NCBI RefSeq assembly: GCF_000802965.1
Contig: NZ_JSAK01000010.1
Span: 163,636-227,635 of the forward strand
Direction: 5' to 3'
Source of the DNA: Pseudomonas fluorescens
Lineage (GTDB): Bacteria > Pseudomonadota > Gammaproteobacteria > Pseudomonadales > Pseudomonadaceae
Length of the DNA: 64,000 nucleotides
Of this stretch, positions 1 to 8,273 are shown piece after piece (positions within the stretch are counted from its first letter, which is position 1; the number at the start of each line of letters is the position of its first letter). The position numbers were made by a program, and so were the translations under genes. The notes below the pieces were generated by a model, which had not been told where the DNA came from, did not search any database, and was given only the letters and a program-made list of their open reading frames with translations.

Positions 1-1424
1 TAGCAATCGATGCCTTCACGCTTGACCCACTTGCCCAGCGCCTTGAGGTTTTTTTGCAGGCGATTGGCAAACATCTGCCCGCCTTCGCTCAGGCGCGGCT
101 GCTCGACCACCGGCGCCGGTGCTGGCGTTGGTTTGATCGGGTTGCCGTTTTTGTTGTACTTGCGCTCTTGCGGCTCGTTCGGCGCCTGATCGTAGTCAGC
201 CTGCTCGCGCTCGGCCTGACGCTGTTCAGGCGTGCGACGCTCGCCGGTGACGAATTGATCCGGCAGCACTTTGATCAGCAGCAGCTTGCACGGCAAGGCG
301 CCGTTCCAGAACGAATACTGTTTGTGGCTGCGAATGCCCATGCGCTTGCCCAGGTCCGGCGCGCCGGTGAACACCGCCGCTTCCCAGTTCAGGCAGGCCT
401 GACGCAGACGTTCGCCGAGGTTCTGATAGAGGTAGAGCAAGCTCGCCTCGTCGCCCAGACGCTCGCCGTACGGTGGGTTGCAGATCACCAGGCCTTTCTG
501 GTTCTGGTCCGGACGCGGCTCGAAGGTCGCGACCTCGCCCTGATAGATCTTGATCCACTCGCTCAGGCCGGCGCGTTCGACGTTGTTGCGGCCCGGTTGA
601 ATCAGGCGCGGGTCCGCTTCGTAACCGCGAATCCACAGCGGCGGCTTGGCCAGACCGGCAGCGGCCCGCTCGACAGCTTCTTCATGCAGTTTTTTCCACA
701 ACGCCGGCACGTGGCCGAGCCAGGCGGTGAAGCCCCACTGCTCACGGCGCAGGTTCGGCGCCATATCGGCGGCGATCATCGCTGCTTCCACGAGGAAGGT
801 ACCAACACCGCACATCGGGTCAGCCAGTGCGCCGCCTTCAGCAGCGATGCGTGGCCAGCCGGAACGGATCAGGATCGCGGCCGCGAGGTTTTCCTTCAGC
901 GGCGCTGCGCCTTGCTGCAAGCGATAGCCGCGCTGGTGCAGGCTGTGGCCGGACAGATCGAGGGAAAGAATCGCTTCGCCACGGTCCAGGCGCAGGTGAA
1001 TACGCAGGTCCGGGTTGAGTTTGTCGATCGACGGACGGTCGCCCTGCGGGGTGCGCAGTTTGTCGACGATGGCGTCCTTGACCTTCAAGGCACCGAAGTG
1101 GGTGTTGTCGATACCCGAGCCGTGACCGCTGAACTCGACGGCCAGGGTGCCGTCGTTGAGCATGTGGTCTTGCCACTCGATATCGAGCACGCCGTGGTAG
1201 AGGTCTTCGGCGTCCTTCATCGGGAAGCGCTTGAGCACCATCAGCACGCGGTTCGCCAGGCGCGACCACAGACACAGGCGATAAGCGGTTTCCATGGTAG
1301 CCATGCCGCGCACGGCAGAGGTGTGCTCACGTGCGTCCTCAAGGCCAAGCCCGACGGCTTCCTCGATGAGCAGGCCTTCAAGGCCTTTTGGGCAAGTGAG
1401 GAAGAGTTCGAAACGATCGGACAT
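1..1424 (-). CDS. rlmL: 23S rRNA (guanine) methyltransferase RlmL/RlmKL, 3'-truncated by window edge
   Basis: The reading frame starts at an ATG (MSDRFELFLTCPKGLEG...) and stays open to the left window edge, giving about 474 residues of a protein usually over 700 residues long. The N-terminal part is the THUMP region typical of rRNA methyltransferases. The middle carries the SAM-dependent methyltransferase signatures DPMCGVGTF and, further on, the target-base motif NPPYGERLGDE. RlmL methylates G2445 of 23S rRNA; the fused C-terminal RlmK module (G2069) would lie mostly outside the window. Its position next to rmf and pyrD is the usual Pseudomonas order. The frame is also intact on the far side of the catalytic motif, so the gene looks functional. 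Confidence 0.93.
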   Translation of the reverse strand, partial: MSDRFELFLTCPKGLEGLLIEEAVGLGLEDAREHTSAVRGMATMETAYRLCLWSRLANRVLMVLKRFPMKDAEDLYHGVLDIEWQDHMLNDGTLAVEFSGHGSGIDNTHFGALKVKDAIVDKLRTPQGDRPSIDKLNPDLRIHLRLDRGEAILSLDLSGHSLHQRGYRLQQGAAPLKENLAAAILIRSGWPRIAAEGGALADPMCGVGTFLVEAAMIAADMAPNLRREQWGFTAWLGHVPALWKKLHEEAVERAAAGLAKPPLWIRGYEADPRLIQPGRNNVERAGLSEWIKIYQGEVATFEPRPDQNQKGLVICNPPYGERLGDEASLLYLYQNLGERLRQACLNWEAAVFTGAPDLGKRMGIRSHKQYSFWNGALPCKLLLIKVLPDQFVTGERRTPEQRQAEREQADYDQAPNEPQERKYNKNGNPIKPTPAPAPVVEQPRLSEGGQMFANRLQKNLKALGKWVKREGIDC

Positions 1425-1819
1425 GGGAGTATCAGAGCCTTTAGCTGAGTGGACCGGCAACGCATTGCCGGCCCGGTTTTCAATCAGGCGCTTTTCTCGA
1501 AGAGCGCCCGCGTGGCACGAAGGTGTGCCGTTCCACCCCTGCTGCTCGGGTTAAATGAGCTTAGATGCAAGGACAGATAAAAAAGTTGATGCAACAAAAT
1601 GTCATAAGTCGACCCTTCGTCGAATAATGCCGCACTGCAACGCGAGACATTCTCAGCAAAGGATGAACCCCGTCATCCTGCGGGGCGCCGATCATACAGG
1701 GCTTTGACCAATAAATACGCGACGAACATCGTGTTACTTATGGCCTTAGCATCTTTATGGTTACGTTCTTATGACAAATCGATCATTCCCTCGATGTGAC
1801 GCATTGGTTAGAACTCAAC
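1425..1819. other. intergenic region between divergent rlmL and rmf, no gene seen
   Basis: About 400 bases without a convincing coding sequence. It must hold the promoter of rlmL (leftward) and of rmf (rightward). I see no clear -35/-10 pair. The part from about 1820 on belongs to the structured rmf leader annotated separately. Confidence 0.5.
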
Positions 1820-1955
1820 ACAGGTTGGCGCCGCAACGACGCCAACACCCTTGGCTCGCCACGCCGGCAGCGAGCCCCCAACGGCAGAGTTTTTCTGCCT
1901 GACCTCGATTGAGGTCGACGCGATGAAAACAGTCAACAAGTGAGGGCTACACCCT
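1820..1955 (+). ncRNA. structured 5' leader of rmf (rmf RNA motif candidate)
   Basis: Four consecutive perfect inverted repeats lie upstream of rmf: GTTGGCG/CGCCAAC (1824-1830 with 1840-1846), GGCTCGC/GCGAGCC (1853-1859 with 1870-1876), GGCAGA/TCTGCC (1883-1888 with 1894-1899) and GACCTC/GAGGTC (1901-1906 with 1911-1916). A fifth, AGGG/CCCT (1943-1946 with 1952-1955), would pair the Shine-Dalgarno TGAGGG with the four bases just before the ATG. A conserved rmf RNA motif upstream of Pseudomonas rmf genes is known from comparative genomics; assigning this leader to that family is by position and structure only. A role in controlling Rmf translation or mRNA stability on entry to stationary phase is inferred. 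Confidence 0.72.
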
Positions 1956-2171
1956 ATGAGAAGACTTAAGCGTGATCCGTTGGAAAGAGCATTTTTGCGC
2001 GGATATCAATATGGCGTTGGTGGTAAATCCCGTGAGCTTTGCCCATTTACTCTACCGTCGGTACGTCAAGCCTGGATTAACGGCTGGCGAGAAGGACGCG
2101 GCGACAACTGGGACGGTATGACCGGCACTGCGGGAATCCACAGACTCAACGAACTTCACGCCGTCGGCTAA
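1956..2171 (+). CDS. rmf: ribosome modulation factor
   Basis: A 71-residue basic protein beginning MRRLKRDPLERAFLRGYQYG, with the RMF core R-x-K-R-D-x-L-E-R-A, G-x-S-x-x-x-C-P and W-x-x-G-W-R-E-G. RMF binds 70S ribosomes near the anti-Shine-Dalgarno region and promotes 100S dimers during stationary phase or stress. It is a little longer at the C terminus than the E. coli protein (55 residues), as is usual in Pseudomonas. The start is the ATG 9 bases after TGAGGG. The gene is monocistronic: a structured leader precedes it and an intrinsic terminator follows about 90 bases after the stop. Confidence 0.96.
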   Translation: MRRLKRDPLERAFLRGYQYGVGGKSRELCPFTLPSVRQAWINGWREGRGDNWDGMTGTAGIHRLNELHAVG

Positions 2172-2258
2172 CACAGGGCACAACACTCCGACACACGACA
2201 ATCTGATTACGTAACGAATTAACCACGCACGTCCCATCCGGACGGCGGGCTACGGCCC

Positions 2259-2285
2259 AAGGGCTCCTTTAAAGGGGCCCTTTTT
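2259..2285 (+). terminator. Rho-independent terminator of rmf
   Basis: AAGGGCTCCT pairs with AGGGGCCCTT (ten pairs, one G-U, loop TTAA) and is followed by a T5 run. It ends the rmf transcript. Confidence 0.9.
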
Positions 2286-2314
2286 ATGCCCGTAAATTCA
2301 CCGCAAATCCCATC

Positions 2315-2443
2315 GTGGCGAGGGAGCTTGCTCCCGCTGGGCTGCGAAGCGGCCCCAACACTGGACACGCGGTGTACCCGTTAAAACGCATTGGCCGGAA
2401 TACAACTGCTGCGCAGCCGAGCGGGAGCAAGCTCCCTCGCCAC
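2315..2443. repeat. REP doublet (REPIN), GTGGCGAGGGAGC family
   Basis: The left unit GTGGCGAGGGAGCTTGCTCC is followed about 80 bases later by its inverted copy ending GCTCCCTCGCCAC. The same family recurs at 26562 and 29840. The unit is itself an imperfect palindrome, as in the REP sequences of P. fluorescens. It lies between rmf and the 3' end of pyrD. Confidence 0.9.
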
Positions 2444-2465
2444 AAAAGCCCAATCCCTATAGGGT

Positions 2466-3485
2466 TTATCTCAGGGCGGCGATGGCGTCGACGGATTCGC
2501 GGATAAGCGCTGGGCCTTTGTAGATGAAGCCGGAGTAGATCTGCACCAGGCTTGCACCCGCGGTGATTTTTTCGGCGGCGTGTTTGCCTTCGGTGATGCC
2601 ACCCGCGGCAATGATCGGCAAACGACCGCCCAATTCTGCGGCCAGCACTTTCACGGTGTGAGTGCTCTTGTCGCGAACCGGTGCGCCGGACAGACCGCCC
2701 GCCTCGTCGCCATGCTCCATGCCTTCGACGCCCACGCGACTCAGGGTGGTGTTGGTGGCGATGACCGCGTCCATACCGGTTTCGATCAATGCCTGTGCGA
2801 CCTGCGCGGTTTCTTCGTCGGTCATGTCCGGGGCGATCTTGATTGCCAGCGGCACATGTTTGCCGTGACGCAGCGCCAGCTCCGCCCGGCGCGTGGCCAG
2901 GTCGGCGAGCAACTGCTTGAGCGAGTCACCGAATTGCAGGCTGCGCAGGCCCGGCGTGTTCGGTGAGCTGACGTTGACCGTGACATAGCTGGCGTGGGCG
3001 TAAACCTTGTCCAGGCAGATCAGGTAATCATCGACCGCGCGCTCAACAGGAGTATCGAAGTTCTTGCCGATGTTGATGCCCAGAACGCCCTTGTATTTGG
3101 CCGCCGCCACACGGGCCAGCAAGTGATCGACGCCAAGGTTGTTGAAACCCATGCGATTGATGATCGCCTCGGCTTCCGGCAGACGGAACAGGCGTGGTTT
3201 CGGGTTGCCCGGTTGCGGACGCGGGGTGATGGTGCCGATCTCAACAAACCCGAAACCCAGTTGCGCGAAACCATCGATGGCCGCGCCGTTCTTGTCCAGG
3301 CCGGCCGCCAGACCCACCGGGTTCGGGAAATCCAGGCCCATGACCGTCACCGGTTTCTTCGCCGGCGCCTTGCACAGCAAGCCGTTGAGGCCCAAACGGC
3401 CACCCGCGCCGATCAAGTCCAGGGACAGATCGTGGGAGGTTTCCGGGGAAAGTTTGAACAACAGCTGACGGGCCAGGGTGTACAT
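2466..3485 (-). CDS. pyrD: dihydroorotate dehydrogenase (quinone), class 2
   Basis: 339 residues, the normal length for membrane-associated class 2 PyrD. This enzyme oxidises dihydroorotate to orotate with FMN and passes electrons to ubiquinone (pyrimidine synthesis, inner membrane face). The N-terminal helix [15 protein letters not shown] is the quinone/membrane-binding extension. The FMN barrel follows: [13 protein letters not shown], then [14 protein letters not shown] carrying the catalytic serine, then the phosphate-binding IIAAGGI and [10 protein letters not shown] near the C terminus. It is transcribed toward rmf and looks monocistronic. Confidence 0.96.
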   Translation of the reverse strand: MYTLARQLLFKLSPETSHDLSLDLIGAGGRLGLNGLLCKAPAKKPVTVMGLDFPNPVGLAAGLDKNGAAIDGFAQLGFGFVEIGTITPRPQPGNPKPRLFRLPEAEAIINRMGFNNLGVDHLLARVAAAKYKGVLGINIGKNFDTPVERAVDDYLICLDKVYAHASYVTVNVSSPNTPGLRSLQFGDSLKQLLADLATRRAELALRHGKHVPLAIKIAPDMTDEETAQVAQALIETGMDAVIATNTTLSRVGVEGMEHGDEAGGLSGAPVRDKSTHTVKVLAAELGGRLPIIAAGGITEGKHAAEKITAGASLVQIYSGFIYKGPALIRESVDAIAALR

Positions 3486-3693
3486 GGGCGGGTTTGACTC
3501 TGGGCTAATAAAAAGTGGCGGTGATTATAGCCGGCCCGGGAGGTAACGGGCGAGAAACCCGGTTAATTCGAGACCTGTTGTTGCGGCGGTAGCTGCAGGC
3601 ATCACCCGGGAGCGTTTTTTGGTAGTCCCGCCAGCGCAGAGCTCCCAATGATCGATGCGACTGCAATGACGCAGCCTCTTTCCCTTTCACTGG

Positions 3694-5259
3694 ATGAAAA
3701 AAATGCCTCTATCGCCTGCAGGTTTACCGGTATCAAGACTCCCGACTCAGCCCCACACACACCAATCGACCCGAACCACGAGCAAAGAACACACGACTAT
3801 CGATATGGGCGACTACGCGTCGTCTGATCAGATTGGGACTGCCTTGATGATGCAGGCTCCATATCCGGACGGACCGGCCAATAGTTCTGTAGTGGTTGAA
3901 ATAGAGCCTGTTCTAAAGAGCATTGAGCAGAACCTGATTGAGATCATCGCAACAGAGTCCACCGGTCACGCTGTTGATTCAGCCAACCTTGCGCAAACCA
4001 TTGATCAGCTCCTCGCAGGTGAAGTAGAGGGAGCAAAGAGCAATGCTCTTGACGGCTCAATCGGCAGATACATTGCTCACAAGTTCGACGTCTTGGACTT
4101 TTTGGAACAAACAGATCAATCACCCGCAGCAACAATCCAACGCGCCCAAACCATCACCGACTCCCTCGGCGAACTGCTGGGCAAACTGGGCCGTAACGAA
4201 TTCGAAGGCGCTTTCGGTCGCTTGGCCAGCAACCTGACGATTTCCGGTCTGCGTACAGGCCTGGTCGTGGGCACCCTGACAACCATTCGCCAGCTGATCG
4301 GGTTCGCCCTGGAAAAAATCCTGCAATCCAGCGCCGCCTCGCCGCTGACACGCAATGTGATCGGTGCGATCTCACTGATGATTGGTCCAGCGCTGAACAT
4401 CATTGGCGCGGTCAGGGATGAATGCAACGGCACCGCAAATACACAAACGCGTCTGGCCCGCCTCGCCACCCTCACGTTATCGATGGCCGCACTGGCAACG
4501 GCAGCAGCGGCGCCCCAAGCGCTGCCGGCGCTTGCCTCATACGGTTCGCAAATGGCTTTTTACAGCTTCGCCTCCGACCTGGTGAACCTGTTCCTGCCGA
4601 TCAGTGACAATTCGAAACCCAATCTGGCCGGAACGGCAGCCACTGGAGGTCTTAATGGCGCATTGCAGTTTCTGGCGTTTACGGCCATGAGCAATACGGC
4701 ACCAAAATCCGGCCCCGGCTATGCGATGTCGGCGGGCAGTTCGCCTTCAACCGCCGATGAAGTGTTCGCAACCCAACTTTCGGATTGGCTTGCGCGCAAC
4801 ACCGAGACGGCGGTCAGTGCCAACCTGTCTGCGGAAAATCGGGCCACCGAGATTCTCGAATCCTTGAACCCGGTCATTGGGCATGATGTTTTACGCGGCA
4901 CCTACAATGCTGGAGCCGACATCGCCAGCCAGGTCCTCGGTGGCGAAATCATGCATGCCCTTCAACCGGAGAAAAACCCTGAAGGCTTCCGGGTCAAGCT
5001 CATGCCGCCACGCATTCCCACCGCAGAACAAGTGGCCGATCAATTCCTGACCACCAATGCGATCCGTACCTCAATGAGCGAAACCATCACCACCGTCGTG
5101 GTTTCAGCCAGTCGCTACTTCTCCACACTGCCGATCTCCAAAGCTGAAGTCGATCACATCGTCAATGCATTGGTCGCCGCAGTGGTGTTCGCGAGTCGCC
5201 CGGGTTTCGTATACGCCAACCAGGGAACGAAGCCTGCCGCGAATATCAAACAGGTTTGA
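3694..5259 (+). CDS. unrecognised 521-residue protein, candidate type III substrate
   Basis: I do not recognise this protein. The N terminus (about 40 residues) is rich in Ser, Thr, Pro and His and lacks a Sec signal, which fits a type III secretion signal but does not prove one. Residues about 190-330 hold several hydrophobic or alanine-rich stretches (LRTGLVVGTLTTIRQLIGFAL, IGAISLMIGPALNIIGAV, LSMAALATAAAAP) that could insert in membranes. The rest is predicted soluble and helical. It converges on the end of the SPI-1-like cluster with a gap of only 15 bases after the OrgC-like gene, so an effector or translocator-like role is inferred from position. The first ATG has a weak ribosome site; the ATG at 3703 is an alternative start. 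Confidence 0.6.
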   Translation: MKKMPLSPAGLPVSRLPTQPHTHQSTRTTSKEHTTIDMGDYASSDQIGTALMMQAPYPDGPANSSVVVEIEPVLKSIEQNLIEIIATESTGHAVDSANLAQTIDQLLAGEVEGAKSNALDGSIGRYIAHKFDVLDFLEQTDQSPAATIQRAQTITDSLGELLGKLGRNEFEGAFGRLASNLTISGLRTGLVVGTLTTIRQLIGFALEKILQSSAASPLTRNVIGAISLMIGPALNIIGAVRDECNGTANTQTRLARLATLTLSMAALATAAAAPQALPALASYGSQMAFYSFASDLVNLFLPISDNSKPNLAGTAATGGLNGALQFLAFTAMSNTAPKSGPGYAMSAGSSPSTADEVFATQLSDWLARNTETAVSANLSAENRATEILESLNPVIGHDVLRGTYNAGADIASQVLGGEIMHALQPEKNPEGFRVKLMPPRIPTAEQVADQFLTTNAIRTSMSETITTVVVSASRYFSTLPISKAEVDHIVNALVAAVVFASRPGFVYANQGTKPAANIKQV

Positions 5260-5274
5260 GCGCAGCGTATTGGC

Positions 5275-5706
5275 TCACCATTCACTCTTTTCCCACGACT
5301 CATCCCCCATAGGCTCAAACACCTCACGCATGAACCCCTTGACGAAGACATCCACGCTGAACGCCAGGCCGTTGGCTCCGCGCATTTCCTTGAAGAGCTG
5401 CGAGTCTTCGAGCTTCTCTTCTTTCAGTCGAACCAGTACCTGGAGGGTGACGGCCATCAGTTTTTGTGCCGTTGGATAGGCAGCAGATGTGCCGTCGGCG
5501 CTGCGCATCGAGCGGATAAAATCGTAGACGGCCTTTTCTCCCCGTCCCTCCATGGTTAACAACGTTTGGTAGAGGTGCTCGAACTCCGGGTCCGGACGCC
5601 TGTTCTCAGGTAAGTCCTGCCCGGCAGCAAGAACACGTGATTCAAGCGTCTGAACCGCACTTTCCTGCTCGAGCGCGCCATGATTCATCAGGTTATCAAT
5701 TTTCAT
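5275..5706 (-). CDS. OrgC-like small protein at the end of the prg/org operon
   Basis: 143 residues, mostly acidic and helical, with a central stretch FIRSMRSADGTSAAYPTAQKLM. It is the last gene of the prgHIJK-orgAB unit and overlaps the end of orgB by 11 bases. In Salmonella this position holds orgC, a secreted protein that helps needle polymerisation and is of similar size. The SADG...AY..A.KLM pattern looks compatible with OrgC from memory, but I could not align it. It might instead be a chaperone or a system-specific accessory protein. Confidence 0.55.
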   Translation of the reverse strand: MKIDNLMNHGALEQESAVQTLESRVLAAGQDLPENRRPDPEFEHLYQTLLTMEGRGEKAVYDFIRSMRSADGTSAAYPTAQKLMAVTLQVLVRLKEEKLEDSQLFKEMRGANGLAFSVDVFVKGFMREVFEPMGDESWEKSEW

Positions 5707-6394
5707 GGCTAAACCCTTCGGCCGCGCGCGCGCCGAATGTCGAACAAAGCGTGGTCAGCGCCTGCACTGCCTGCTGGTCCAAAGCCCGAACCGAGTCCGG
5801 CAGTTTTTGGACGCTCGCCAGCAACCTGGGCTCCAGCCGCTTGCGGGTCGTTTCCACATCGAATTCGAGTAGTTGGTCCGCGAGACGCACCACATAACGC
5901 TCTTGTGGGTGATAGTCGAGGACCAGCTCCCCAGCCCACACTCTGCACAGTCGCTTGCGCAGTTCATCGCCCCGGGTGCGGCAATGCACCGGCAGCAGCA
6001 CTTGCAGGACTGTGCCTGAATCGCCCGTTTGCGTCGCCAGCCAGCGCTCAAGCATTTCGTCCAGCCATTCGGGGCGACTCAAGGCCTCTGCCAGCAATCC
6101 GCGAGCGGATTGGGTGAGGTCTTTGCGCAATGTTTGGCCCAGCGATTGCGACTCCAGTAGACCATCAGCCAGATGCTCGATCGCACGCAAAATACCCTCG
6201 GCGTAGCCTTCCCGAAAAGCCTCGGCATGAACCGCTTCGGCATCACGCCGAGCCTGGTCCACGCAATCACCGGCCCAACGCTGGGCCTGGCGCTGCAACG
6301 TGCTACGTCGACGCGCGGCGGCAATGTCCTCGCGAGGCAAATGTGCATCGCTCGACTCGGGGAGTTCAGTCAGGGTTCGGATAGCGTCGAGCAT
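5696..6394 (-). CDS. sctL: T3SS stator/sorting-platform protein SctL (OrgB-like)
   Basis: 232 residues from the ATG beginning MLDAIRTLTELPES. A longer frame from 6463 exists, but it would run further into orgA and has an atypical N terminus. SctL/OrgB belongs to the FliH family: it regulates and anchors the export ATPase SctN and links it to SctQ in the cytoplasmic sorting platform. The middle region (about residues 30-110) is alanine/glutamate/arginine-rich and helical, as in FliH-like proteins. The gene follows orgA with a 29-base overlap and precedes the orgC-like gene, matching SPI-1 order. Confidence 0.8.
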   Translation of the reverse strand: MLDAIRTLTELPESSDAHLPREDIAAARRRSTLQRQAQRWAGDCVDQARRDAEAVHAEAFREGYAEGILRAIEHLADGLLESQSLGQTLRKDLTQSARGLLAEALSRPEWLDEMLERWLATQTGDSGTVLQVLLPVHCRTRGDELRKRLCRVWAGELVLDYHPQERYVVRLADQLLEFDVETTRKRLEPRLLASVQKLPDSVRALDQQAVQALTTLCSTFGARAAEGFSHEN

Positions 6395-6932
6395 GTTGCA
6401 CCGCCAAGAAGAAAAGAGCTGGATCGGGATCGGTGATCGGCCATTGCCTGTGCAAGTGAACAACCGGTTCGGAGAATTGCAGGATCAGGCGCTCGAGCAA
6501 CATGGGCGGCACGTGCTCGCGCCAGCTCCACAACGCATTGAGGCCAACGGCTTCGACCTGCTCCATGGGAACGGCTGAAGACTTGATCGGCGGGACTTTG
6601 CGAATACCCAGGCTGTAACCGGCAAACCGGCGCAACGACAATGGCAGGCGCAGCAGCGCAGCGCCTTTCGCCAGACCCGGCATCAAGCGATTAGCGCCCA
6701 TCAGCCTTGCGATGTAGGGCAGCTCCTGCCAATGGCGTATCCATAGACTCCCCACCGCTGTCAGCGATGTCGAAGGCCAGGGACCTTGCAACTCGAGCCC
6801 TTCGAGCAGCAACCGGTCGAGCGCGCTGATTGCCTGAGCCCCATCGAAACCCGCCGGTCGAGACAGGCGCTGCGGGTGCAGGTAACCCAGAGGTTCGGCG
6901 AGGATTCGCTGCAAACATTCAGCGTGCGACAT
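6366..6932 (-). CDS. sctK: T3SS sorting-platform protein SctK (OrgA-like)
   Basis: 188 residues from the ATG (MSHAECLQRILAEPLGYLH); the frame could also begin at a GTG one codon earlier. OrgA/MxiK proteins are about 200 residues and attach the cytoplasmic sorting platform (SctQ-SctL) to the inner ring. The family N terminus with a P-x-x-Y-x-H-P pattern (EPLGYLHPQRL) is visible. The start overlaps the end of prgK by 14 bases, implying translational coupling. Assignment rests mainly on position between PrgK- and OrgB-like genes plus this motif. Confidence 0.82.
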   Translation of the reverse strand: MSHAECLQRILAEPLGYLHPQRLSRPAGFDGAQAISALDRLLLEGLELQGPWPSTSLTAVGSLWIRHWQELPYIARLMGANRLMPGLAKGAALLRLPLSLRRFAGYSLGIRKVPPIKSSAVPMEQVEAVGLNALWSWREHVPPMLLERLILQFSEPVVHLHRQWPITDPDPALFFLAVQHARRYPNPD

Positions 6933-7641
6933 CACGCTGCCCTGTGCTCAGCTGGCGATAGGCCCAGCCTGCACCAATGGCCAACAGCAATCCGCTTGCC
7001 ACGGCCAACCACCACACCCACTGCGAATTTCCCTGCGTCGCAATCACGGACGGCGGGACGTGCTGTGTCGGCGAACGCTTCGACAGCACCACCGAGATAT
7101 TCTCGTATTCGACCGCCGCAAAACTGTTCTTGAGAAAACGCTTGATGTCGGTGATCAGTAACTGCGGCTCGACATCTCGCTCATGGATGGCCACCGCCGA
7201 GAGGTGAATGGGCGGTGACTTGCGTCCGCCTTCACCGGCATCCAGGTCGTAACTGACATGCACCCGCGCTGAAACCACACCTTCGAGCACACCCAGCGAC
7301 TGTTCTATCCGCTGCTCCAGCGCCGAATACAGTCGGGCTTTTTCAGCGCGGGGGGAAGCTACCAGCGAATCGGCAGGAAACATCTCTGCCACTTGCAAGC
7401 GCGGCCGGGAAGGTAACGAATAGAGGTTGAGCAAATCGACGGCCGCGGAAAAATCGACCTGATCGATTTTCACCGCATAACCGGTTTTGCCGGCGTCGAC
7501 TTTCACCGCCGCGATGTTGTTGCGTTGCAGGACCGAAAGCACTTCATTGGCCTGTTGCTGGTCCAGCCCTTCGAGCAGACTCGGTTGACGACACCCCAGC
7601 AACGCCACACAGATGAATACCAGTAAAGCTCCCGCCTTCAT
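6919..7641 (-). CDS. sctJ: T3SS inner-ring lipoprotein SctJ (PrgK-like)
   Basis: 240 residues. A lipoprotein signal peptide is plain: MKAGALLVFICVALLGCRQ, with Cys17 as the lipidation site. Two ring-building modules follow (LLEGLDQQQANEVLSVLQRNNI... and the VSARVHVSYDL region), then a C-terminal membrane anchor (WVWWLAVASGLLLAIGAGWAY). SctJ forms the periplasmic inner-membrane ring with SctD. The ATG overlaps the prgJ stop by 4 bases (ATGA). Confidence 0.95.
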   Translation of the reverse strand: MKAGALLVFICVALLGCRQPSLLEGLDQQQANEVLSVLQRNNIAAVKVDAGKTGYAVKIDQVDFSAAVDLLNLYSLPSRPRLQVAEMFPADSLVASPRAEKARLYSALEQRIEQSLGVLEGVVSARVHVSYDLDAGEGGRKSPPIHLSAVAIHERDVEPQLLITDIKRFLKNSFAAVEYENISVVLSKRSPTQHVPPSVIATQGNSQWVWWLAVASGLLLAIGAGWAYRQLSTGQRDVAR

Positions 7642-7946
7642 GACGCACGCAACAGGGTTTCGGCCGTACCTACCGCTTTGCGAACCAGCACGTTAAGCAA
7701 GTTGATATCGACGTTGTACTGCCCGACCTGCTCCTGCAGCTGAGTCAGTAATTCAGGGCTGGTGATATCCGGGCGCTGCATCAGTTGATTGATCGCCGAA
7801 ACATCCTGCTCGCTGTTGACGGCAGAACCGGCAAACGCTTCGATCAATCGGGACTCGAGGGAGACGATCGGACCTTCCTGCGGCCCCCGCAACTCAACAA
7901 ACGATGTGCGCTCAATAAAAGACTGCGATATGTTCTGAATGGACAT
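7638..7946 (-). CDS. sctI: T3SS inner rod protein SctI (PrgJ-like)
   Basis: 102 residues from the ATG (MSIQNISQSFIERTSF); a GTG three codons upstream is possible. PrgJ homologues are about 100 residues and form the inner rod/adaptor at the needle base. The C-terminal half (PELLTQLQEQVGQYNVDINLLNVLVRKAV) shows the typical helix pattern Y-x-x-x-x-x-L-x-x-x-L-x-x-K-A shared with needle and rod proteins. It lies between needle and PrgK genes exactly as in SPI-1. Confidence 0.9.
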   Translation of the reverse strand: MSIQNISQSFIERTSFVELRGPQEGPIVSLESRLIEAFAGSAVNSEQDVSAINQLMQRPDITSPELLTQLQEQVGQYNVDINLLNVLVRKAVGTAETLLRAS

Positions 7947-8002
7947 GGGTTGCACTCAAAATGGCCATCGACACACACCGATGGCCGACCGAAAAGAAGG
8001 AA

Positions 8003-8263
8003 TCAGCGCGCCGCCTGGATGATCGCCATGTCGATATCCTTGAAGCCCTTGATCGTGTTGGTCTGGGCGTTACGGAAAACGGTGTAGGACGAAAAGGCTG
8101 CCTGGTAGGCGGCCAGCTTCGCGGGGTCGGAAGCGTCGCCCTTGAGATCCTCCAGGGCTTTATCCATCGCTATCTTGAGATTTGCTGCACCGAGTTCGAA
8201 ATCTGCGGCCTGACGCCCGAGAAAGTCGTCGGAAAAGTCGATCGGAATACCAATACCAGACAT
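8003..8263 (-). CDS. sctF: T3SS needle subunit SctF (PrgI-like)
   Basis: 86 residues, the size of PrgI/MxiH. The helix-turn-helix needle fold is recognisable: the turn ASDPAKLAAYQA and the C-terminal helix YTVFRNAQTNTIKGFKDID match family-conserved positions. Polymerisation of this protein builds the external needle. The gene starts 10 bases after the end of the PrgH-like gene. Confidence 0.95.
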   Translation of the reverse strand: MSGIGIPIDFSDDFLGRQAADFELGAANLKIAMDKALEDLKGDASDPAKLAAYQAAFSSYTVFRNAQTNTIKGFKDIDMAIIQAAR

Positions 8264-8273
8264 GAATCACCTT

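Noticed and set aside
54..1448. 464-codon frame on the plus strand at the left edge
   Set aside because: The minus strand encodes RlmL with methyltransferase motifs through the same stretch.
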